From a bacterium (GTDB lineage: Bacteria > Margulisbacteria > Marinamargulisbacteria > JABIPA01): DNA of 64,000 nt. The stretch is taken from contig JABIPA010000065.1 of NCBI GenBank assembly GCA_018698675.1, positions 91,864 to 155,863 on the forward strand, read 5' to 3'. Below, piece after piece: positions 11,140-19,357 of this stretch (position 1 is its first letter; each line of letters begins with the position of its first letter). The notes under the pieces were generated by a model, which searched no databases, had not been told where the DNA came from, and saw only the letters and a program-made list of their open reading frames with translations. Position numbers and translations under genes: made by a program.

Positions 11140-14100
11140 TTGAGCCGTTTTGTTTATAGTTTCTTTTTGATTTTATTTTTAAATTTTATCTCTACTGATT
11201 TAATAATTGGCGTAGATTTAGATCCAACAAACAATAGTCACGGCACCTCAATAGAAACGCAACCTGCTGTATCTACGGAAAATATTAGAATAGAGGAACG
11301 TCTATCCATATTAGATCGTTTTGAAAAAATTATTAAGTTGTCTACAACTGCTCTTGAAGAAAAGATATCCGTTAATCAAAAACTAATAGATGAAGCTTTA
11401 AGGCATAAAAATGGTATTGATAAAGAAGTATTTCTTCATAATAAGATTGCTTCAAAAAACAACACTAGCCTTTCTGAAACTACCCAAGAAGATGGAACGG
11501 ACGCATTTAAAGAAACCCCCGAAATATACGAAGACGAGCTAATCGAGCAACAAACAATGTATAGATCACGTTTAAAAGACTTAAAAGATTTGCATCTCTA
11601 TTTTTCTCTAAATAAGAACATGTTTTTTGACAATGCGTTACTCGTTGCTAATAAAATAGGCGTTTTTGATTTAACTGTAGATATGGATACCTTGAAATTT
11701 ATTGAAAATTCAGACCATTTGATAGTATCAATCAAAGAGATAATAAATAAGATAGAGACAAGCATTGAAAAACAAAACCTTCTAGAAGATAACTCCTCAG
11801 AAGAAGACATCGTTCACGAAAGTGACCCTGAGGGAGGACTTTTAGACTCTTGGTTAACCCATATAAAAAAAGAGAGTCAGGCCGAATTTTTGGTATCCGG
11901 ATATAAACGTGTTGATTTCTCCTATTCTAAAGCTGACACTGGCACCAATACGATAAAACGACAGGAAGAGCTTAGTCTTAAACTTTCGGGTTCCGGACTC
12001 AACACAACTATTAACGCGGACATCAGGCAATCGTCGCGAGGAACAAAAGATGAAAACAAAACCCAATTTGAAATAGTCAACCCAAATTTCAAGGCAAAAC
12101 TAGGAGAGTTTCAAACCCTATTCGCCGATCATACGCTCATGCAATATAGGGATACACTTGACGGAATTGAGGGCGAGATTAAAGTTGGAAATACAACGTT
12201 TGGTGTGATCGTTTCCGAACCTAAGGGCCAATTAAAGAAACAACAGTTTCAGGGTAATAATAGTCAGGGTCCATTCACGCTTATTTCTCGGCCAGTTATT
12301 CCAGGATCTGAAGCCATAGAACTAAATGGAAAAATCCAAATAAAAGGTATCGATTATGAAATAGATTACACATCAGGAGACATCCGTTTCCTAACGACAG
12401 TAGTTGAAACAGAAGATAAAATCATCGCCATTTATCAAACAGATAATATCCTTTTTAAGGACCAAGTGTGGGGAACAAAAATTGAGACGAAAACCGATGA
12501 CATAAAAGCGGGACTCTACTACCTTCAAAAGAAAGAGCAAACGGACGTATTTTTAACAAATCATCAAGGAACAGGAATTTTCTCTTGGACAATTGGTCCG
12601 TTAAACTTACACCAAGAAATGTCCTGGACTAAAAATAAGTCTGATGAAGACACATCCAGTGGATCCGCCTTCTTTCTAAGTCAAAACTTAAAGACAGACC
12701 TTTTTTCATGGCAATCGGAAATATTTAAAGCTTCGTCTAGCTTTGTACCCGTTTCGGGAAAAAATGCAGGAGCCGGCGACTATAGATATAGTGCATTCAC
12801 GAGGTTAGGAAAGGAAAGGCATAGTTTATCTTTAAATCTAAAAAAATCTAGACAGAATTATTCGGATACTCAATACGATACCAGGGTAATAGATTCAATA
12901 GGAAAAACGGGGCTCGGTCCGTTTACTATAAGTTTGACAGGAGGCCAAGAATTATATTCCGAACGTCCAAATTCCGCTGCTATATCCCAAAACTATGAAC
13001 GCCTCACCGCAGAAACTGGACTTTCGTTTTCACTATTTGGAGGAAATATATCAGAAAAAGTAAAGGGCGAAAGAAAGACTGACTTTATTAGTTCTAGTAA
13101 TGGATTTCGTGAACTCCAATCGCAAACCCATTGGGATTTTTCGTTAATGGAAAAGTGGAAAAATGTAATTGAACTAAAAGTAAGAGACCGAAAAACGTCC
13201 GACGAGCAATCTATCGAAAAGTCGTTGCGGTTGATGTCTGCGATTTCCAATGATTCTAAAAACTATCTAAGAGGTGTTACAGAGTTTAGAACAAAAACCG
13301 ATATTCCAAACTCTGTGCTTGCGGATATTTCTGCCGCATGGAAACCCTTTTCAATATGGAGCAATGAATCGAAATTAACACTAGAAAACCTAAAAGAAAC
13401 ATTTAATTCTCAAGAAACTAATGTCGCCAAATGGAATGGAAGTTATAAAACTGTTCTCAAACCGTTTAAAAATTTAGAATCTCGATATACATTTAAAACT
13501 CAATTTAAGGATGTTGAAAGCAGTGGAGACTACCCAAACTGGAATGAAGAGTCGCTTTGGGATACAAGACTATCGTTATTTGGTTCCAGTCTGTCGTACC
13601 AACATCGCGAAAAACAGCAACGTAGAAATAGTTTTGATTTGTACCCGATAATTAGTCCGGACACATCTAGTTTTTCAAGGACTCAAATTGTCAGAATGCA
13701 GACTCGTCTGACCCATTTGTTATCGTTAAGTATTCAATCTGAAATTGAAGATGCGAAATCATCTTCCCAAACGGATAATCAGCACCTACTAAATCAGCGG
13801 ATAAAATCCGAACTAACGAGCAAGATACAAAGACACTTGTTAGGGCTCACGTTAAATAGTGAAAATAAAACAGTAATTTTCGGAAACGATTCAGCATTGT
13901 CACGCCAGGAAATCGGAGCTTTTTTTCAACTAAATCTATCCCCTTCTATCTTGCGTTTTGCACTGGCTTTTTCGAGAATTGAGGACTCGGACTCCTACAT
14001 GACTTATGAGCCATCAATCATTTATACATTTCGTCCATCTAGAAACTTAGACATGTCCATAAAAGTATCTAACGAACGAGACACCCGCTATGAAAACGAA

Positions 14101-14238
14101 CCGGATCGCACGACATGGGATATTACGGCAAAAACAGAGATTTTAAAAATGGTAATGACCTTATCAGTAGTCCAGAAACAACAGATAGGATCTGAAAACA
14201 AATTAGATGCATTTTTAAAGTGGAACTATATTTTTTAA
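11140..14238 (+). CDS. Large outer-membrane/cell-surface protein (coiled-coil N-term, beta-rich C-term)
   Basis: Signal peptide; coiled-coil; 'IKGIDYEIDYTSGDIRF' unit seen in surface/OM proteins; C-terminal aromatic residue (WNYIF). Confidence 0.5.
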   Translation: MSRFVYSFFLILFLNFISTDLIIGVDLDPTNNSHGTSIETQPAVSTENIRIEERLSILDRFEKIIKLSTTALEEKISVNQKLIDEALRHKNGIDKEVFLHNKIASKNNTSLSETTQEDGTDAFKETPEIYEDELIEQQTMYRSRLKDLKDLHLYFSLNKNMFFDNALLVANKIGVFDLTVDMDTLKFIENSDHLIVSIKEIINKIETSIEKQNLLEDNSSEEDIVHESDPEGGLLDSWLTHIKKESQAEFLVSGYKRVDFSYSKADTGTNTIKRQEELSLKLSGSGLNTTINADIRQSSRGTKDENKTQFEIVNPNFKAKLGEFQTLFADHTLMQYRDTLDGIEGEIKVGNTTFGVIVSEPKGQLKKQQFQGNNSQGPFTLISRPVIPGSEAIELNGKIQIKGIDYEIDYTSGDIRFLTTVVETEDKIIAIYQTDNILFKDQVWGTKIETKTDDIKAGLYYLQKKEQTDVFLTNHQGTGIFSWTIGPLNLHQEMSWTKNKSDEDTSSGSAFFLSQNLKTDLFSWQSEIFKASSSFVPVSGKNAGAGDYRYSAFTRLGKERHSLSLNLKKSRQNYSDTQYDTRVIDSIGKTGLGPFTISLTGGQELYSERPNSAAISQNYERLTAETGLSFSLFGGNISEKVKGERKTDFISSSNGFRELQSQTHWDFSLMEKWKNVIELKVRDRKTSDEQSIEKSLRLMSAISNDSKNYLRGVTEFRTKTDIPNSVLADISAAWKPFSIWSNESKLTLENLKETFNSQETNVAKWNGSYKTVLKPFKNLESRYTFKTQFKDVESSGDYPNWNEESLWDTRLSLFGSSLSYQHREKQQRRNSFDLYPIISPDTSSFSRTQIVRMQTRLTHLLSLSIQSEIEDAKSSSQTDNQHLLNQRIKSELTSKIQRHLLGLTLNSENKTVIFGNDSALSRQEIGAFFQLNLSPSILRFALAFSRIEDSDSYMTYEPSIIYTFRPSRNLDMSIKVSNERDTRYENEPDRTTWDITAKTEILKMVMTLSVVQKQQIGSENKLDAFLKWNYIF

Positions 14239-17156
14239 CTATTTTTCTTTTTTAGACCGAAAAACGTCATCCAATCACTTATATGGGATTTACTTAGTCT
14301 CTCTGGATAGTTTTCGAATAAAAAATTATCGTGAGATGGTATTGCTTCACTTTTAATCCTGTTGAAATATGAGGCGCTACATTCAACCCAGTTACTTATT
14401 GATTCCTTTTCTAACGCGTTTGGCCAGCGCATAAAGGGATCTTCTTGCGTATAAGGACTATTTTCGTTTGCTTGGGTTATTTGCATTATTTCAAAATTAT
14501 CCAATATCCCTCGAAGACCACCTGCTTTTTCGTCGTTCATCACATAATATTTAGATGCTACATCTGGAATACCAAAACATTTGCCAATAAATAAATCCAA
14601 TTTTGGTCGGTTCATCTTTTCTTGGCATTCGCTAAAATTATTATCTAAACAAGTTTCAATATCGCCGATTGGGCCCCCTATATACTCTCTCCATAACTCG
14701 CTATACAAGTTTATATTAACAGCATAAAGATCGAAGTCCATTGACCCTCGATTGAATATTAAAAGTCTAACACCATATTCTTCTTCGATTTTGTCTTTTA
14801 TGCTGTCTATTATAGATATAATAACGTCACTATTTAGATTTGTTTGTTCCTCGATTACATCAATTACATTTCTTGATATTGCTCGTTGTCCAGAAAATAC
14901 GGAAAGGTTCATTGTAATAACGTTTTTAATCGTTTTTTCTGCAATTTTTGCAAGGTCAGTTTTTGATACTGCATTTTTATCTAATCGGTCTTTAGCGAAG
15001 ATGTTTTGATACTTAACTTGGGTTCGGCGGTCTATATGTCTCGGTCGATCAGGATAATCTTTGTCTAAGAATTTGTTATCGGGAGCACTGTGTAAATTAT
15101 CTGAAATAAGAGGCAAAAACTTTTCAAAATAAGTAGCGTCTTTCGAAAGAATGTTTTGTACGCCTCGTATTTGACTAGCGTTATATGAAAAATGTGTTTT
15201 ATGTTTTTCAAAATCAGCATTACAGTCGGCGTTAAATGTATCTATGTCATAGTACGGTACGGTTCGTTTAAGTATTGGGCAGAGTCCAGTCTCTCCATCG
15301 GTTAAAAAAGGTGGTAAAAGTTGTCTATTATACGTTTCAAAATCACCTTTTGTCTGAATTTGAAATAGAACTTCAACCACAGTTAACTGTGGATTTTCTT
15401 CCTTAAAGGTTCTAACTCGAGTTTGATAGTCTTTGTACGTTTCTTCTTTATTACATTGACTTCCAAAACAGTCTACATGTGATAGTTTGAGTAAGTCCGT
15501 ATATTTTGTATCTATAAAAAAGTGTTTCGCTTTGTCCCTCTTTATTAAATCTACAAGAGGCTTGAAAAGCGTACTTTGTCTGTGAGCTTTAATAGTAATT
15601 GAGCTATAGTTTTTTTCTAGTTCATTTATAAGTTCATTAAGTGCATGTTTTATTTCTTTTTTGCACATTTCAAATATTTCAATTTTATCTAAGTCAATTA
15701 CGTTGTCCTCTACAGGGAATTGAGGCTGGCTGGGTTGGGACACATTTCTAAACTTTAAAGTGTGAGAATATTCGTTTTCAAGGGTTCCAGGGAAGTTACC
15801 CAGTAATTCAGCGGACCCTCCAATGGACGCTGATTGAATGTTTTTGATTGGAAATGAGAACGTCTTTTCGTTGAACTTAGTAAATTGTTTTATCTCAGGT
15901 ATAAAGAAATCTGTAGATATTATCGTTTGAGATAGTGGGTTTTGATTTCCCTCAAACCATGTCCTGTATTGAAAGTCATTATTTTTAGATATATCTAATA
16001 TGTGAGTACTTTCGATTGGATGCGTTTCCTTAATTCGATCAATATTTAAGGCCCTTTTATCCCTATTTCTTTGTCTTTTTAAGAACTTATCTGTATAGAT
16101 TTCTATAACAGGGGTTTCTGGGTTATGAAATGAGAAACAGTCGACGGTTTCTTGAAAGTCTTTGTAAAAACTTTCTCTGTTAGACATATCTACACCTGGT
16201 ACACATGTTATGTGATCAGTCCCATCTAGATCATCATGACATGAATCCATAAAAAATTGCTTATTTCTCATTTCAAGAATCAACAACTTTAATGGACGAA
16301 AGAACGTACTTCCAGGCTTTACCATAATAATTGCCGTTGCATAGTCTTCATAAACTTTTTGAATGGTTTGTTTAAGGAATTCTATTAACTCTTCATCACT
16401 TTTTCTAAAAAATTCCATTTCATCTAGGTTAATTGTATTCATTTTAATAGGGAGTGTGGGGCCTGACAGTTCGTTTGCTTGGTAAAAGTGAAAGTTGAAG
16501 TAATTTAAATTACTGATGTTAGAAAATGTTCCATGTATTCCAAAGTGGAGATTTGTAGAAGATACCCAGCTTATGTTACTTAGTGGAGTTTGAATGTATT
16601 TTAGGTCATATTTGAAAAAGGTATGAGCATCTATATCGTATTCGTCTCCTGATATGAGTGTCGAATCGTTATCACCATTTTTAAACCAATACCTACGTTC
16701 CCTAGTTCCTGATGTTTCGGTACTTACAATATGTCGTGTAGCGCTTAATTGATTCATCATAACCGTTTTCTCTAATAAGTTAATTTCTTCAGGTATCGGT
16801 TGGGTAATATTAGTCCTATATTGGGTTGAATAATTTCCAAAATCTAATGAATGTAACAGTTGAGTCGTTTCCGAAAGTGTTTCGTTTAAAGTTAAAGCTA
16901 AAGATAATGCAATAATTTGTCGTACATTTTGTTGTTTTTTTGTTGATGGGTCATTTGATAGTCCTAGATACGCCAATGTTAAAAAAATCGCAGTTGCATT
17001 CATAATAAGTATAGATGATTGATTCTCTTCGAACGTATCTGTTACGCTTTTCCCCGCCATTAACCCCATCAACGAGCAAAGTACGACTAAAACAGGAATG
17101 TTTGTTTGAGTGGTGCGGATTCGTTTTGAAGGTAGGGAAATAATTTTATAGGGCAT
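14235..17156 (-). CDS. Hypothetical membrane-anchored protein with internal ~240-aa duplication
   Basis: Long ORF, N-terminal hydrophobic segments; duplicated segments at aa ~142-381 and ~385-620. Confidence 0.75.
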   Translation of the reverse strand: MPYKIISLPSKRIRTTQTNIPVLVVLCSLMGLMAGKSVTDTFEENQSSILIMNATAIFLTLAYLGLSNDPSTKKQQNVRQIIALSLALTLNETLSETTQLLHSLDFGNYSTQYRTNITQPIPEEINLLEKTVMMNQLSATRHIVSTETSGTRERRYWFKNGDNDSTLISGDEYDIDAHTFFKYDLKYIQTPLSNISWVSSTNLHFGIHGTFSNISNLNYFNFHFYQANELSGPTLPIKMNTINLDEMEFFRKSDEELIEFLKQTIQKVYEDYATAIIMVKPGSTFFRPLKLLILEMRNKQFFMDSCHDDLDGTDHITCVPGVDMSNRESFYKDFQETVDCFSFHNPETPVIEIYTDKFLKRQRNRDKRALNIDRIKETHPIESTHILDISKNNDFQYRTWFEGNQNPLSQTIISTDFFIPEIKQFTKFNEKTFSFPIKNIQSASIGGSAELLGNFPGTLENEYSHTLKFRNVSQPSQPQFPVEDNVIDLDKIEIFEMCKKEIKHALNELINELEKNYSSITIKAHRQSTLFKPLVDLIKRDKAKHFFIDTKYTDLLKLSHVDCFGSQCNKEETYKDYQTRVRTFKEENPQLTVVEVLFQIQTKGDFETYNRQLLPPFLTDGETGLCPILKRTVPYYDIDTFNADCNADFEKHKTHFSYNASQIRGVQNILSKDATYFEKFLPLISDNLHSAPDNKFLDKDYPDRPRHIDRRTQVKYQNIFAKDRLDKNAVSKTDLAKIAEKTIKNVITMNLSVFSGQRAISRNVIDVIEEQTNLNSDVIISIIDSIKDKIEEEYGVRLLIFNRGSMDFDLYAVNINLYSELWREYIGGPIGDIETCLDNNFSECQEKMNRPKLDLFIGKCFGIPDVASKYYVMNDEKAGGLRGILDNFEIMQITQANENSPYTQEDPFMRWPNALEKESISNWVECSASYFNRIKSEAIPSHDNFLFENYPERLSKSHISDWMTFFGLKKKNS

Positions 17157-17247
17157 TTTTTTTCCAATTCAATAGTTATTTTTATTATTTTTTTTCTAGT
17201 TTTAAGAAACAAGCTATTATACATTTTTCTTGTTAAGTGTTTACTAG

Positions 17248-17275
17248 TTATCGATATTTATTCGTAAATATTTCA
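17248..17275 (-). promoter_or_regulatory. sigma28-like promoter: TGAAATAT-N12-ATCGATAA
   Basis: On minus strand upstream of the 17156 gene; -35 17268-17275, -10 17248-17255. Confidence 0.5.
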
Positions 17276-17375
17276 ATATTTTTTAGTGGGTTTTAGTTAT
17301 TTCAAAATTTAAGGTATTCTAAATAGATAAAAATTTATAGATAAATGTGACTATGTTCACACAAAGGAAAAAATC

Positions 17376-18917
17376 ATCGGAATACTACAAACGTTAACTT
17401 CACTTTTTACAAAATCAAAAAAAGCCAAACCAAAGACACTCACTAACGAGGAGCGACGAAAGAAAGCGGCTGAATTAGAACGACAATACGAATTATCCAA
17501 AAAGTCAGGCTTAGATAAAAATAAAAATGGAAGTCATACAAAAGATAGTAAGTCTCGTGACAACAGGAACTCAAAACCTAATAGACAAAAAAAAGCGTAT
17601 GATTCTACAAAATCCACTGAGGGACATAAGTCCAAACAATATGGAAAAAAGGATAATCAGAAACACCACACTAATAAAGATGGAGACAATCAGTCCTCGA
17701 AATTTAAAGCAAACGATGGTCCTGCTAAGCCAGTACCTAAACCCAGAAAAACAACGACCTTCGACAAACTTGGACTTCACCCTACCCTAGTTGAAAAATT
17801 AACTAAAAATGGATTTACAATTCCTTCTGAAGTTCAAGAAAAATCTATTCCAATTACGATTAGTGGGAAAAATATATTTTGCTCCTCAGAAACTGGTTCT
17901 GGAAAGACATTGTCATTTTTAATCCCTATGATTCACAAAATTTATAATAATGAATTAGACCAAGCACTAATCATATGCCCTACCCGTGAAATCGCAACGC
18001 AAATACAAAAAACACTATTGTTATTCGATGATCCTTCTCTAACGTCAGCTCTTGTTATTGGTGGAACAAATGTAGAAGCTCAGAAACGAGCGTTAAAAGA
18101 ATATCCTAAAATATTGGTTGCAACACCAGGCAGGCTACTCGATATGCTTAACACTGGCTTAATTTGGCTTAATTACACAGGTTATGTGGTTTTAGATGAA
18201 GCAGATAGAATGCTTGATATGGGATTTGAAGAAGATCTTATTAAAATTCACGCTCAATTATCGGGCCAACATCAAACGGTTCTATTTTCTGCAACTCTCT
18301 TTCCTGAAATTAAAAAGATGGCCAAGCATTATGCTAAAAGTTATGAAGAAATAATTATTGGTAACCCTACAAGTGTTGCTGGTTCTGTTGAACACGTATT
18401 AGTAGAAATGGATGAAAACGAAAAGTTTTGGGCATTAAAACATTTAGTCGAGAGTAACCCGGGTAAAATGATGGTCTTTTTTAACACTATTAAAGGAACG
18501 TCTGATATTGCTCAAAAGCTTACACGACAAGGTAGACGTGATGTTGGTTATATTCACTCTAAAATCGACCAATCGGCAAGAGACAGAGTTATTGAAAGCT
18601 TTAAGAATAACTTTGTGAAAGTTTTAATGGGAAGTGACGTGGCATCACGGGGAATAGATATACCAAATGTAGAATTGGTCATTAATTTTGATATCCCAAA
18701 CAATAGTGAAGAATATATACATCGGGTAGGTAGAACGGGTAGAGCCGGAAAGTCCGGGATGGCCATTAGTTTTTACTCTCACAAGGATAAGAGAAAACTA
18801 GAAGCAATTGAGACCCTAATCGAGGGAAAAATCACTCGAAAGAAAAGCTATAAAGGATTGATTAAAAACTCTCATTCGTCTTCAAATCGAAGATATTCTA
18901 GTTCGAACAAAAACTGA
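17376..18917 (+). CDS. DEAD-box RNA helicase, probable non-canonical ATC start
   Basis: Q-motif, SETGSGKT, LDEADRML, SAT, HRVGRTGRAG. Frame is open upstream of the track start (17910) back to 17331 with no ATG/GTG/TTG; AAAGGA RBS 7 nt before ATC at 17376. Confidence 0.75.
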   Translation: MGILQTLTSLFTKSKKAKPKTLTNEERRKKAAELERQYELSKKSGLDKNKNGSHTKDSKSRDNRNSKPNRQKKAYDSTKSTEGHKSKQYGKKDNQKHHTNKDGDNQSSKFKANDGPAKPVPKPRKTTTFDKLGLHPTLVEKLTKNGFTIPSEVQEKSIPITISGKNIFCSSETGSGKTLSFLIPMIHKIYNNELDQALIICPTREIATQIQKTLLLFDDPSLTSALVIGGTNVEAQKRALKEYPKILVATPGRLLDMLNTGLIWLNYTGYVVLDEADRMLDMGFEEDLIKIHAQLSGQHQTVLFSATLFPEIKKMAKHYAKSYEEIIIGNPTSVAGSVEHVLVEMDENEKFWALKHLVESNPGKMMVFFNTIKGTSDIAQKLTRQGRRDVGYIHSKIDQSARDRVIESFKNNFVKVLMGSDVASRGIDIPNVELVINFDIPNNSEEYIHRVGRTGRAGKSGMAISFYSHKDKRKLEAIETLIEGKITRKKSYKGLIKNSHSSSNRRYSSSNKN

Positions 18918-18951
18918 AACCACATGGGATAACTCGTTTTTTTATTTTCGG

Positions 18952-19312
18952 TTAAAGAAATAACTCTTTTAATGACCGAAAAAGAGAATTCCGAGTTACC
19001 CTTATTTCTAACAAGGCGAAGCATGCGTTTGTGGTGTTATCAAATTTTTTGGATTTAAGTTTATCTTTATGTTTAATAAAAAAATCATCGAGAACGTCTT
19101 TGGTTTGATCGTTAAAATGAGTCAGCCCATAATTAACAATTTCCTTAAATGGGTCTATCCTGTCGTGATTAGAGTTAAAATACTTTTCGTTAATGGTGAT
19201 AATTACTTCAAATGCAGCCGCTATAAAACGTTTCCACTTACTTAATAAATACAGGCTTAAAAACTATTCGTTGATCACCTTGTGAAGATATAATTTTATT
19301 CAGATATGTCAT
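18952..19312 (-). pseudogene. ~119-aa hypothetical ORF split by a +1 frameshift at TAA (19238-19240)
   Basis: ATG 19312 frame MTYLNKIISSQGDQRIVFKPVFIK* continues in the +1 frame KWKRFIAAAFEVIITINEKYFNSNHDRIDPFKEIVNYG...KELFL*. Confidence 0.45.
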
Positions 19313-19357
19313 TTGATATATTTTTTAACATATCAAATTAAAACGAATTAAGTCACG

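Noticed and set aside
17353-17397. -1 programmed frameshifting from the 14-codon mini-ORF into the helicase frame
   Set aside because: Available sequence G AAA AAA does not fit the X_XXY_YYZ rule at the P-site; the RBS-to-ATC spacing is a better explanation.
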